Shown one piece after another: positions 14,425 to 29,600 of a stretch of 64,000 nt of DNA (its first letter is position 1; every line of letters starts with the position of its first letter). The DNA lies in contig JAREIK010017107.1 of assembly GCA_029783825.1 (NCBI GenBank), forward strand, positions 31,462-95,461, in the 5' to 3' direction. The DNA is from Sapria himalayana (Eukaryota > Streptophyta > Magnoliopsida > Malpighiales > Rafflesiaceae). Below the pieces are notes generated by a model. It saw only the letters and a list, made by a program, of their open reading frames with translations, did not search any database and was not told the origin of the DNA. A program made the position numbers and the translations under genes.

Positions 14425-14745
14425 TACAATCTTTAGTTATATTAATATTAATAATTATATATCATATAAATTAAATATAAACAATTTTATTGATTGATAT
14501 ATTAATAATGATCAAAAATTAAATAAATAAACTATTAATAATAATATACAAATTAATTAATAAACTATTGATAGATATTATAATTATCCTTTATTATATA
14601 GGTTATATAGGTTTAATGCTTTAAGTATTTAGGGGATTTTGGGGTTTAGTAGTCTATAGATTTAAATGTTTAGGTATTTAGTGATTTTTAATTTTTATTT
14701 TAATAATAAAATTATAAAAAAATTATTTTTTTTTGATTTTTTATC

Positions 14746-14773
14746 ATTTTCGAAGGTTATGACCTTCGAAAAT
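14746..14773. repeat. Dyad variant with paired C-G changes
   Basis: This copy of the 28-nt dyad reads CGAAGG on the left and CCTTCG on the right, where the consensus has CAAAGG and CCTTTG. The two changes are symmetrical, so 26 of the 28 bases still pair; the only mismatch is a T-G pair next to the centre. Either the two positions changed together, or this copy keeps ancestral CpG sites that decayed to CA/TG in the other monomers. A third CGAA lies just downstream. Confidence 0.75.
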
Positions 14774-15352
14774 ATAATAATTTTTAAATTTTTTTTCGAA
14801 AGAAAAATTAATATTTAGTTATAATAATCTTAATAATTATTAAACATTAAAATTCAATATAAGTAATTTTATTGATAGATATTATAATTATGATCAAAAA
14901 ATAAATTAATAAACTATTATTAATAAGATTGATAGTAATTAAAATATAATTTAAAAACCTATTTACAATAATTCAAAATCAAAGTAAAATATATTACTAA
15001 ATAATAATTTTTTGTTATTTAATTTTTACTTATTTTTATAAGCTTATATTTATTTTTTGATTATAAAATAAATTATTAAAATTATATATGTCTCACTCAT
15101 TATTTAATTTGTAATTAACATTTATATAAAAAATAATTTAATAAGTAATTAAAATGAATATTTAAAATTATAATGAATAGAAATTTAAATGAGATTTATG
15201 ATTTATTATATAAGGTATACTTGTTTATTGGTTTGATTATTTAGGAGTTTTATTGTTTAGGAGTTTAGCAATTTTTGTTTTTTGGCATATTGTGGTTTAT
15301 AGGTTTTATTTACATAATAAAAATAATAAAAAAAAATTTTAGATTTTTTTTG

Positions 15353-15380
15353 ATTTTCAAAGGTTATAACCTTTGAAAAT
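15353..15380. repeat. Perfect 28-bp satellite dyad (type C)
   Basis: Exact palindrome with arm ATTTTCAAAGGTTA. Other perfect 28-mers occur at 24267-24294, 42967-42994, 48876-48903, 53018-53045 and 58031-58058, on arrays of both polarities. Confidence 0.9.
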
Positions 15381-17306
15381 AAGATAATATTTAAAATTTT
15401 TTGAAATGTGAAGACCTTGTATAATTATATTAATCATACTGATTATATATCATATAAATTCAATATAAATAATTTTAATTATAGAAATTATAATAATGAT
15501 CAAAATTAAATTAATAAGTTATTTATAAAATTATTAATCTTAATCAAAATATATTTACATGATGCAAAATGATTCAAAATCAAATCAAAATATAATACTA
15601 AATAATAATATTTAATTTTTAAATTTTTCCTTCTTTTTATAAGCTTATTTTTTTAAAAAAAAATCAATTATTTAAATAATGTTTGTCTTGCTCAAAATTT
15701 ATTTTGTAATTAATTTTTGTAAAAAATTAAACTATAAATAATTAAATTGAATATTTAAAATTATTATAAATACACATAAAAATGAGATTTATTATTCATT
15801 AAGTAGTATATAGATGTTAAAGGGTTTATGTATTTAGGGATTTCGGGGTTTATGAGTTTAATGATTCAAGTAAGCAGGCATTTAAAGGTCTATAGTCTTT
15901 TTTTAAAAAATGAAATAACAAAAAAATTATTTGTATTATTTTTTATCATATATTGAAGGTTATAACCATTGAAAATATTATAATTTTTAAATTTTTTTCA
16001 AAAGTGAATACAATATTTATTTATTATAATCATAATAATTATATATAATATAAATTCAATATAATCGATTTTATTGATAGATATTCTAATAAATCTAAAA
16101 AAATAAATTAAAAATCTATAATGAATATGATTCATATTACTTAAAATATAATATGAAAACCTAAAATGATTCAAAAGCAAATAAAAATGTATTATTAAAT
16201 AATAATTATTTGATTTGAAATTTTTTGTTCTTTTAAAAAGTTTATCTATACTTTTTGTATTAAAAATAATTTATATAAATTATATCTATCTAACTCATAA
16301 TTTATTTTGAAATTAATATTTATATAAAAATAATCAAATGACTAATTAAAATTAATATTTTAAAATATAATGAAAACAATAATATTGATATTTATTATTT
16401 ATTATTTCGGGTATATTGGTTAAATTTAAATTGGATCTGTCCAATGAAAATTTAATTTGTAATTAATATTTCTATAAAAATAAACTAATAAATAATTAAA
16501 ATAAAATTAAATATTTTACTGAATACAAATTTAAATGATATTTATGATTTATTATAAATGTATACTTGTTTAATGTTTTAAGTATTTAAAGGTTTTGTAG
16601 TTTAGGAGTCTAGTGATTTATGTTTTTAGGCATTTAGTGGTTTATAGGTATTATTTAAATAATAAAATTATAAAAAAATTATTTTTGTGATTTTTTATCA
16701 TTTTTGAAAGTTATAACCTTTGAAAATATAATAATTTTTAAATATTTTTTCAAATGTAAATATAATATTTAGCTATAATAATATTAATAATTATAAAACA
16801 TTAAATTCAATATAAGTAATTTTATTGATAGATATTATAATTATGATCAAAAAATAAATTAATAAACTATTATTAATAAGATTGGTAGTAATTAAAATAT
16901 AATTTAAAAACCTATTTACAATGATTCAAAATTAAAGTAAAATGTATTACTAAATAATAATTTTTTATTATTTAATTTTTACTTCTTTTTATAAGCTTAT
17001 ATTTATTTTTTCATTAAAAAATAAATTATTAAAATTATATATGTCTCACTCATTATTTAATTTGTAATTAACATTTATATAAAAAATAATCTAATAAATA
17101 ATTAAAATGAATATTAAAAATTATAATGAATACTAATTGAAATGAGATTTGTGATTTATTATATATGGAATACCAGTTTATTGGTTTGATTATTTAGGAG
17201 TTTTGTTGTTTAGGAGTTTAGCAATTTATGTTTTTAGGCATATTTTGGTTTATATATTTTACTTAAATAATAAAAATAAGAAAATTTTTTTTTAGATTTT
17301 TTTTTG

Positions 17307-17330
17307 ATTTTCAAAGGTACCTTTGAAAAT
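17307..17330. repeat. Centre-deleted dyad, still perfectly palindromic (core GGTACC)
   Basis: The consensus core GGTTATAACC is shortened to GGTACC by loss of four central bases. The 24-bp remainder is a perfect palindrome. Symmetric loss at a palindrome centre is what trimming of a hairpin tip would leave; chance is also possible. Confidence 0.8.
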
Positions 17331-20300
17331 ATGATAATTTTTAAAATTTTTTGAAATGTGAATACCATGTATAATTATTTTAATATTACTGATTATATAT
17401 CAAATAAATTCAATATAAACAATTTTAATTTTAGATATTATAAGAATGATCAAAAATTAAATTAATAAACTATTAATAAAAATATAAATATTAATTAAAC
17501 TATATTTACATGACGCAAAATGATTCAAAATCAAATCAAAATATATTACTAATTAATAATTTTTAATTTTTAAATTTTTCCTTCTTTTTATTAGCTCATA
17601 TATTTTTTTATTAAAAATCAATTATTTAAATAATGTTTGTTTCGCTGGAAATTTATTTTGTAATTAATTTTTGTAAAAAATTAAACTATAAATAATTAAA
17701 TTGAATATTTGAACCTATAATAAATAGTCTTAAAAATGAGATTTATTATTCATTAAGTAGTAGATAGATATTAAAAGGTTTATGTATTTAGTGGTTAAGT
17801 AGTTTATGAGCTTACTAATTTAAGTAAGCAGGCATTTAATGGTCTATAGGCTTTATTTTAAAAATGAAATAACAAAAATTTAATTTTATTATTTTTTCTA
17901 ATATTTTCAAGGTTATAACCTTTCAAAATATAATAATTTTTACTATTTTTTCAAGAGTGAATACAATATTTATTTATAATAATCATAATAATTATATATA
18001 ATATAAATTCAATATAATAAATTTTATTGATAGATATTCTAATAAATCTAAAAAAATAAATTAAAAATCTATAATGAATATGATTCATATTACTTAAAAT
18101 ATAATATGATAACCTAAAGTGATTCAATTACAAAGGAAAATGTATTACTAAATAATAATTATTTGTTTTAAAATTTTTTTTTATTTTAAAAAGTTTATCT
18201 ATACTTTTTTGATTAAAAATAATTTATATAAATTATATCTATCTAACTCATAATTTATTTTGTAATTAATATTTATATAAAAATAAACAAATAACAAATT
18301 AAAATGAATATTTTAAATTATAATTAAAACAATAATATTGAGATTTATTTTTTATTATTTTGGGTATACTGGTTTAATTTAAATTAGATCTGTCTCACTG
18401 ATAATTTAATCGTAATTAATATTTCTATAAAAATAAATTATAAATAATTAAAATAAAAATTAAAAATTATACAGAATACAAACTAAAATGATATTTATGA
18501 TTTATTATTAATGTATACTAGTTTAATTGTTTAAGTATTTAGTGGTTTTGTCGTTAAGGAGTTTAGTGAATTATGTATTTAGGCACTTAGTGGTTTATAG
18601 GTATTATTTAAATAATAAAATAACAAAAAAAAATTTGGTAATTTTTTATCATTTTCATAAGTAACCTTTGAAAATATAATAATATTTAAAATTTTTGAAA
18701 TGTGAATACAATCTTTAGTTATATTAATATTAATAATTATATATCATATAAATTCAATATAAACAATTTTATTGATAGATATATTAATAATGATCAAAAA
18801 TTAAATAAATAAACTCTTAATAATAAGATACAGATTAATTGATAAACTATTGATAGATATTATAATTATCCTTTATTATATATGTTATATAGGTTTAATA
18901 CTTTAAGTATTTAGGTGATTTTGGAGTTTAGTAATCTATAGATTTAAATGTTTAGGTATTTAGTGATTTTTAATTTTTATTTAAATAATAAAATTATAAA
19001 AAAATTATTTTTTTTTGATTTTTTATCATTTTTGAAGGTTTAACCTTTGAAAATATAATAATTTTAAAATTTTTTTTCAAAAGAAATATTAATATTTAGT
19101 TATAATAATCTTAATAATTATTAAACATTAAAATTCAATATAAATAATTTTATTGATAGATATTATAATTATGATCAAAAAATAAATTAATAAACTATTA
19201 TTAATAAGATTGATAGTAATTAAAATATAATTTAAAAACCTATTTACAATGATTCAAAATCAAAGTAAAATATATTACTAAATAATAATTTTTTGTTTTT
19301 AAATTTTTACTTCTTTTTATAAGCTTATATTTTTTTTTGAATAAAAAATAAATTAATAAGATTATATTGGTCTCACTCATTATTTACTTTGTAATTAACA
19401 TTTCAATAAAAAATAAACTAATAAATAATTAAAATGAATATTTAAAATTATAATGAATACAAATTAAAATGAGATTTGTGATTTATTATATATGGAAAAT
19501 CCGGTTTATTGGTTTAGGAGTTTAGCAATTTATGTTTTTCAGCATATTGTGGTTTATAGATTTTAGTTAAATAATAAAAATAAAATTTTTTTTTTTAAAA
19601 TATTTTCTGATTTTCAAACATTATAACCTTTGAAAATATGATAATTTTTAAAATTTTTTGAAATGTGAATACCATGTATAATTATATTAATCTTACTGAT
19701 TATATATCATATAAATTCAATATAAACAATTTTAATGATAAATATTATACTAATGATCAAAAATTAAATTAATAAACTATTAATAAAAATATAAATTTTA
19801 ATAAAATTATATTTACATGACGCAAAATGATTCAAAATAAAATCAAAATATATTACTAAATAATAATATTTTATTTTAAAATTTTTCCATCTTTTTATAA
19901 GCTTATATTTTTTTTATTAAAAATCAATTATTTAAATAATGTGTGTTATGCTAGAAATTTATTTTGTAATTAATTTTTGTAAAAAATTTAACTATAAATA
20001 ATTAAATTTAATATTTAAAATAATAATAAATATACATAAAAATGAGATTTATTATTCATTAAGTAGTATATAGATGTTAAAAGGTTTATGTATTTAGGGG
20101 TTTCGGGGTTTATTAGCTTATAGATTTAAGTAAGCAGGCATTTAATGGTCTATAGGCTTTATTTAAAAAATGAAATAACAAAAAATTTATTTTTATTATT
20201 TTTTCTCATATTTTTAAGGATATAACCTTTCATAATATAATAATTTCAAAATTTTTTTAAAGAGTGAATACAATATTTATTTATAATAATCCGAATAATT

Positions 20301-23300
20301 ATATATAATATAAATTCTATATAATCAATTTTATTTATAGATATTCTAGTAAATTATAAAAAATAAATTAAAAATCTATAATGATTTAGTTTCATATTAC
20401 TTAAAATATAATATGAAAACCTAAAATGATTTAATAGCAAATGAAAATGTATTACCAAATAATATTTATTTGTTTTGAAAATTTTTTTTCTTTTAAAATG
20501 TTTATCTATATTTTGTTGATGAAAAATAATTAATATAAATTATATCTATCTAAATCATAATTTATTTTGTAATTAATATTTATATAAAAATAAACAAATA
20601 ACTAATTAAAATGAATATTTTAAATTATAATGAAAACAATAACATTGAGATTTATTACTTATTATTTATGGTATACTGGTTTAATTTAAATTAGATCTAT
20701 ATCACTGATAATTAAATTTGTAATTAATATTTATATAAAAATAAACTAATAAATAATTATAATAAAAATTAAAAATTATACTGGATACAAATTTAAATGA
20801 TATTTATGATTTATTATTAATGTATACCATTTTAATTGTTTCAGTATTTAGAGGTTTTGTCATTTAGGAGTTTAGTGATTTATGTTTTTAGGCACTTAGT
20901 GGTTTATAGGTATTATTTAAACAATAAAATAACAAAAAAAAATTTTGTAATTTTTTCTCATTTTCATAGGTTATAACCTTTGAAAATATAATAATATTTA
21001 AAATTTTTGAGATGTGAATACAATCTTTAGTTATATTAATATTAATAATTATATATCATATAAATTCAATATAAACAATTTTATAGATAGATTTATTAAT
21101 AATGATCAAAATTTAAATTAATAAACTATTAATAATAAGATAGAGATTAATTAATAAACTATTTATAGATATTATAATTATCATTTATTATATAGGTTAT
21201 ATAGGTTTAATGCTATAAGTATTTAGCTGGTTTTAAGGTTTAGGAATCTATATATTTAAAGGTTTAGGTATTTAGTGGTTAATAAATTTTATTTAAATAA
21301 TAAAATTATCAAGAAATTATTTTTGTTATTTTTTATTATTTGTGAAAGTTATAACCTTTGAAAATATAATAATTTTTAAATATTTTTTAAAATGTATATA
21401 TAATATTTAGCTATAATAATCTTAATAATTATAAAACATTAAAATTCGATATAAGTAATTTTATTGATAGATATTATAATAATGATCAAAAAATAAATTA
21501 ATAAACTATTATGAATAAGAATGATAGCAATTAAAATATAATTTCAAAACCTATATACAATGATTCCAAATCAATGTAAAATATATTACTAAATAATAAT
21601 TTTTTGTTTTTAAATTTTTACTTCTTTTTATAAGGTTATATTTTTTTTATTAAAAATAAATTATTAAAATTATATTTGTCTCACTCATTTTTTATTTTGT
21701 AATTAACATTTCTATAAAAATTAACTAATAAATAATTTAAATGTATATTTAAAAATATAATGAATACAAATTAAAATGTGATTTAAGATTTATTATAAAT
21801 AGTATACTGGTTTATTTGTTTGATTATTTAGGGGTTTTGTTGCTTAGGAGTTTAGTAATTTATGTTTTTAGGTATTTTTTGGTTTATAGGTTTTATTTAA
21901 ATAATAAAAATAAAAAAATTTTTTTTAGATTTTTTCGGATTTTCAATGGTTATAACCTTTAAAAATAAAATAATTTTTAAATTTTTTGAAATATGAATAC
22001 CATGTATAATTATATTAATCTTACTGATTATATATCAAATAATTTCAATATAAATAATTTTAATGATAGATATTATCATATAGCTCAGAAATTAAATTAA
22101 TAAACTATTAATAAAAATATAAATATTAATTAAAAAAATTTACATGACGCAAAATGATTCAAAATCAAATCAAAATATATTACTAAATAATAATATTTAT
22201 TTTTTAAATTTTTCATTCTTTTTATAAGCTCATATTTTTTTTATTAAAAAAATATTATTTAAATAATATTTCTCTCACTCGAAATTTATTTTGTAATTAA
22301 TTTTTGTAAAAAATTAAACTATGAATAATTAAAATAAATATTTAAAATTATAATAAATAGACATAAAAATGATATATATTATTCATTAAGTACTATATAG
22401 ATGTTAAAAGGTTTATGTATTTAGGTGTTTCGGGGTTTATTAGCTTACTGATTTAAGTAAGCTGGCATTTAATGGTTTATAGGCTTTTTTTTTAAAATGA
22501 AATAAAAAAAATTTATTTTTATTATTTTTTATCATATTTTCAAGGTTATAACCAATTAAAATATGATAATTTTTAAATTTTTTTCAAGAGAGAATACAAT
22601 ATATATTTATAATAACCATAATAATTATATATAATATAAATTCAATATAAATAATTTTATTAATAAATATTCTAATAATTCTCAAAAAATAAATTAAAAA
22701 TCTATAATGAATAAGATTCATATTACTTAAAATATAATATCAAAACCTAAAATAATTCAAAATCAAGGAAAAATGTATTACTAAATAATAATTATTTGTT
22801 TTGATATTTTTTTTATTTTAAAAAGTTTATCTATATTTTTTTGATGAAAAATAATTTAAATAAACTATATCTATCTAACTCATAATTTATTTTGTAATTA
22901 ATATATATATATAAATAAACAATTAACTAATTAAAATGAATATTTTAAATTATAATGAAAACAATAATATTGAGATTTATTATTTATTATTTAGGGTATA
23001 CTGGTTTAATTTAAATTAGATCTGTCTCACAGATAATTTAATTTGTAATTAATATTTCTATAAAAATAAACAGATAAATAATTAAAATAAAAAATAAAAA
23101 TTATACTGTATACAAATTTAAAAGATATTTATGATTTATTATTAATGGATACTAGTTTAATTGTTTAAGTATTTTAAGGTTTTCTCGTTTAGGAGTTTAT
23201 TGATTTATGTTTTTAGGCACTTAGTTGTTTATATGTATTATTTAAACAATAAAATAACAAAAAAATTGTGGTAATTTTTTTTTAATTTTTATAGGTTATA

Positions 23301-25821
23301 ACCTTTGATAATATAATAATATTTAAAATTTTTGAAATGTGAATACAATCTTTAGTTATATTAATATTAATAATTATATATAATATAAATTCAATATAAA
23401 CAATTTTATGGATAGATATATTAATAATGATCAATAATTAAAATAATAAACTATTAATAATAAGATAGAGATTAATTAATAAACTATTGATAGATATTAT
23501 AGTTATCTTTTATTAGATAGGTTATATAGGTTTAATGCTTTCAGTATTTAGGGGGTTTTGGTGTTTAGGAGTCTAAGATTTAAATGTTTGGGTATTTAGT
23601 GGTATATAAGTTTTATATAAATTATAAAATTTTATAAAAATTATTTTTGTGAATTTTTATCATTTTTGAAGTTTATACCCTTTGAAAATATATTAATTTT
23701 TAAATTTTTTTTTCAAAAGTAAATATAATATTTAGTTATAATAATCTTAATAATTATAAACATTAAAATTCAATATAAGTAATTTTATTTATAGATATTA
23801 TAATAATGATCAAAAAATAAAATAATAAACTATTATTAATAAGATTGATAGCATTTAAAATATAATTTCAAAACCTATATACAATGATTCAAAATAAAAG
23901 AAAAATATATTACTAAATAATAATTTTTTGTTTTTAAATTTTACTTCTTTTAATAAGATTAAATTTTTTTTTGATTAAAAATAAATTATTAAAATTATAT
24001 TTGTCTAACTCATTATTTATTTTGTAATTAACATTTCTATAAAAAATAAACTAATAAATAATTAAAATGAATATTTAAAAGTATATAAATTATTATTTTA
24101 AAATGAAATTTGTGATTTATTATAAATGGTATACCGGATTATTGGTTTGATTATTTAGGAGTTTTGTTGTTTAGGAGTTTAGCAATTTATGTTTTTAGGC
24201 ATTTTGTGGTTTATAGGTTTTAATTAAATAAAAAAAATAAAAAAATTTTTATTTAGATTTTTTCGTATTTTCAAAGGTTATAACCTTTGAAAATTAGATA
24301 ATTTTTAAAATTTTTTTAAATGTGAATACCATGTATAATTATATTAATCTTACTGATTATATATCATATAAATTAAATATAAACAATTTTAATGATAGAT
24401 ATTATAATAATGATCATAAATTTAATTAATAAACTATTAATAAAAATATAAATATTAATAAAACTATATTTACATGACACAAAATGATTCAAAATCAAAT
24501 CAAAATATATAACTAATTTAATAATTTTTAATTTTTAAATTTATCCTTCTTTTTATGAGCTTATATTTTTTTTTATTAAAAATCAAATATTTAAATAATG
24601 TTTGTCTCGCTCGAAATTTATTTTGTAATTAATTTTTGTATAAAATTAAACTATAAATAATTAAATTGAATATTAAAAAATATAATAAAAAGACAAAAAA
24701 TGAGATTTATTATTCATTAAGTAGTATATAGATGTTAAAGGGTTTATGAGCTTACTGACTTAAATAAGCAGGCATTTAATGGACTATGTGCTTTATTTAA
24801 AAAATAAAATAACAAAAACTTTATTTTTATTATTTTTTATCATATTTTCAAGGTTATAATCCTTGAAAATATAATAATTTTTAAATTTTTATAAAGAGTG
24901 AATACAATATTAATTTATAATAATCATAATAATTAAATATAATATAAATTCAATATAATCAATTTTATTGATAGATATTCTAATAAATCAAAAAAAATAA
25001 ATTAAAAATCTATAATGATTTAGATTCATATTACTTAAAATATAATATGAAAACCTAAAATGAATCAATAGCAAAGGAAAATGTATTAGCAAATAATAAT
25101 TATTTGTTTTAAATTTTTTTTTCTTTTAAAAAGTTTATCTATATTTTTGTGATTAAAAATAATTTATATAAATTATATCTATCTAACTCATAATTTATTT
25201 TGTAATTAATATTTATATAAAAATAAACAAACAAATAATTATTATGAATATTTAAAATTATTATGAAAATAATAATATTGAGATTTATTATTTATTATTT
25301 AGGGTATACTGGTTTAATTTAAATTAGATATATCTCACTGATAATTTAATTTGTAATTAATATTTCTATAAAAATAAACTGATAAATAATTAAAATAAAA
25401 ATTAAAAATTATATTGAATACAAATTTAAATGATATTTATGATTTATGATTAATGTATACTAGTTTTATTGTTTAAGTATTTAGAGGTTTTATCATTTAG
25501 GAGTTTAGTGATTTATGTTTTTAGGCATTTGGTGGTTTATAGGTATTATTTAAATAATAAAATAACTAAAAAAAATTTGCAATTTTTTATCATTTTCATA
25601 GGTTATAACAGTTGAAAATATAATAATATTTAAAATTTTTTGAAATGTGAATACAATCTCTAGTTATATTAATATTAATAAAAATATATCATTTAAATTC
25701 AATTTAAATGATTTTATTGATAGATATATTAATAATGATCAAAAATTAAATTAATAAACTTTTAATAATAAGATATAGATTAATTAACAAACTATTGATA
25801 GATATTATAATTATCATTTAT

Positions 25822-25857
25822 TATATAGGTTATATAGGTTATATAGGTTATATAGGT
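25822..25857 (+). repeat. 9-bp tandem repeat (TATATAGGT) x4
   Basis: Four exact copies of TATATAGGT in the type A-to-D interval. Equivalent positions elsewhere have one or two copies (for example near 13825 and 23515). The expansion explains why the dyad spacing here is about 397 instead of ~378. Confidence 0.9.
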
Positions 25858-26597
25858 TTAATGCATTTAGTATTTAGGGGGTTTTGGGGTTTAGGAGACC
25901 ATATATTTAAAAGTTTAATTATTTAGTGATTTATAATTTTTATTTAAATAATAAAAATATAAAAAATTATTTTTGAGATTTTTTATATTTTTTGAATGTT
26001 ATAACCTTTGAAAATATAATTATTTTTAAATTTTTTTTCAAAAGTAAAAATAATATTTTGTTATAATAATATTAATAATTATAAAACATTAAAATTAATG
26101 TAAGTAATTTTACTGATAGATATTATAATAATGAACAAAAAATAAATTAATAAACTATTATTAATAAGATTGATAGTTATTAAAATATAATTTAAAAAAC
26201 CTATATATAATGATTCAAAATCAAAGTAAAATATATTACTAAATAATAATTTTTTGTTTTTAAATTTTTACTTCTTTTTATAAGCTTATATTTTTTTTTG
26301 AATAAAAAATAAATTATTAAAATGATATTTGTATCACTTATTATTTACTTTGTAATTAACATTTCTATAAAAAATAAACTAATAAATAATTAAAATGAAT
26401 ATTTAAAATTATAATGAATACAAATTAAAATCAGATTTGTGATTTATTATATATGAAATACCGGTTAATTGGTTTGATTATTTCAGATTTTTTTGTTTAG
26501 GAGTTTAGCAATTTATGTTTTTAAGCATATTGTGGTTTATAGATTTTACTTAAATAATAAAAATAAAAAAATTTTTTCTTAGATTTTTTTTTATTTC

Positions 26598-26613
26598 CAA
26601 AGGTTAACCTTTG
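26598..26613. repeat. Centre-deleted dyad (core GGTTAACC)
   Basis: Core GGTTATAACC is shortened by two central bases to GGTTAACC. The 16 bp CAAAGGTTAACCTTTG remain perfectly palindromic; the next pair outward is mismatched. Confidence 0.8.
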
Positions 26614-29600
26614 AAAATAAGATAATTTTTAAAATTTTTTGAAATGTGAAGACCTTGTATAATTATATTAATCTTACTGATTATATATCAAATAAATTCA
26701 ATATAAACAATTTTAATGATAGAAATTATAATAATGATCAAAAATTAAATTAATACGCTATTTATAAAAGTATAAATTTTAATCAAAATATATTTACATG
26801 ATGCAAAATGATTCAAAATCAAATCAAAATATATTACTAAATAATAATATTTAATTTTTAAAATTTTCCTTCTTTTTATAAGCTTATATTTTTTTTAATA
26901 AATCAATTATTTAAATATTGTTTTCTCACTCAAAATTTATTTTGTAATTAATTTTTGTAAAAAATTATACTATAAATAATTAAATTGAATATTTAAAAAT
27001 ATTATAAATAGACAAAAAAATAACATTTATTATTCATTAAGTAGTATATAGATTTTAAAGGGTTTATGTATTTATGGGTTTCGGGGTTTATGAGCTTACT
27101 GATTTAAGTAAGCAGGCATTTAAAGGTCTATAGACTTTATTTAAAAAATGAAATAACAATAAAATTATTTTTATTATTTTTTATCATATTTGAAGATTAT
27201 AACCATTGAAAATATAATAATTTTTAAATTTTTTTCAAAAGTGAATACAATATTTATTTATTATAATCATAATAATTATATATAATATAAATTCAATATA
27301 ATCAATTTTATTGATAGATATAATAATAAATCTAAAAAAATAAATTATAAATCTAAAATGAATATGATTCATATTACTTAAAATATAATATGATAACCTA
27401 AAATGATTCAATTACAAAAGATAATGTATTACTAAATAATAATTTTTTGTTTTAAAATATTTTCTTTATTTTAAAAAGTTTATCTATACGTTTTTGATGA
27501 AAAATAATTTAAATAAATTATATCTATCTAACTCATAATTTATTTTGTAATTAATATTTATATAAAAATAAACAAATAACTAATTAAAATGAATATTTTA
27601 AATTATAATGAAAACAATAACATTGAAATTTATTATTTATTATTTAGGGTATACTGGTTTAATTTAAATTAGATCTGTCTCACTGATAATTTAATTTGTA
27701 ATTAATATATCTATAAAATTAAACTTATAAATAATTAAAATAAAAAATAAAAATTATACTGAATACAAATTTAAATGATATTTATGATTTATTATTAATG
27801 TATACTAGTTTAATGGTTTAAGAATTTAGAGGTTTTAGCATTTAGAAGTTTAGTGATTTATGTTTTAATGCACTTAGTTGTTTATAGGTATTATTTAAAT
27901 AATAAAATAAAAAAAAATTTTGCAATTTTTTATCACTTTCATAGGTTATAACCTTTGAAAATTTAATATTATTTAAAATAATTTTGAAATGTGAATACAA
28001 TCTCTTGTTATATTAATATTAATAAAAATATATCATATAAATTCAATTTAAACAATTTTATTGATAGATATATTAATAATGATAAAAAATTAAATAAATA
28101 AACTATTAATAATAAGATAAAGATTAATTAATAAACTATTGATAGATATTATAGTTATCTTTTATTATATAGGTTATATAGGTTTAATGCTTTCAGTATT
28201 TAGGGGGTCTTGGGGTTTAGAAGTCTATAGATTTAAATGTTTAGGTATTTAGTAGAATATAAGTTTTATTTTAATAATAAAATTATAGAAAAATTAATTT
28301 TCTGATTTTTTATCATTTTTGAAGGTTATACCCTTTGAAAATATATTAATTTTTAATTTTTTTTTCAAAAGTAAATATAATATTTAGTTATAATAATCTT
28401 AATAATTATAAACATTAAAATTCAATATAAGTAATTTTATTTATAGATATTATAATAATGATCAAAAAATAAATTAATAAACTATTATTAATAAGATTGA
28501 TAGCAATTAAAATATAATTTCAAAAACTATATACAATGATTCAAAATCAAAGTAAGATATATTACTAAATAGAAATTTTTTATTTTTAAATTTTTACTTC
28601 TTTTTATAAGCTTATATATTTTTTTTGAATAAAAAATAAATTATTAAAATTATATTTGTCTCACTCATTATTTACTTTGTAATTAACATTTCTATAAAAA
28701 ATAAACTAATAAATAATTAAAATGAATATTTAAAATGATAATGAATACAAATTAAGATGAGATTTGTGATTTATTATATATGGAATAGCGATTTATTGGT
28801 TTGATTATTTAGGAATTTTGTTGTTTAGGAGTTTAGCAATTTATGTTTTTATGCATATTGTGGTTTATAGATTTTACTTAAATAATAAAAATAAAAAAAT
28901 TTTTTTTTAGATTTTTTCTGATTTTCAAAGGTTATAACCTGTGAAAATAAGATAATTTCTAAACATTTTTTGAAATGTGAATACCATGTATAATTATATT
29001 AATCTTTCTGATTATATATCATATAAATTTAATATAAACAATTTTAATGATAGATATTATAATAATGATCAAAAATTAAATTAATAAACTATTACTAAAA
29101 ATATAAATTCTAATTAAAATATATTTACATGACGCAATATGATCCAAAATCAAATCAAAATATATTACTAAATAATAATATTTAATTTTTAAAATTTTCC
29201 TTCTTTTTATAAGCTTATATTTAAAAAAAAAATCAATTATTTAAATAATGTTTGTCTCACTCGAAATTTATTTTGTAATTTTTTTTAAAAAAAATTAAAC
29301 TATAAATAATTAAATTTAATATTTAAAATTATAATAAATAGACATAAAAATGAGATTTATTATTCATTCAGTAGTATATAGATGTTAAAAGGTTTATGTA
29401 TTTAGGGGTTTCTGGGTTTATTAGCTTACTGATTTAAGTAAGCAGGCATTTAATGGTCTTTAGGCTTTATTTAAAAAATGAAATAACAAAAAATTTATTT
29501 TTATTTTTTTTCTCTTATTTTTAAGGTTATAACCTTTGAAAATATAATAATTTCAAAATTTTTTTAAAGAGTGAATACTATATTTATTTATAATAATCAT

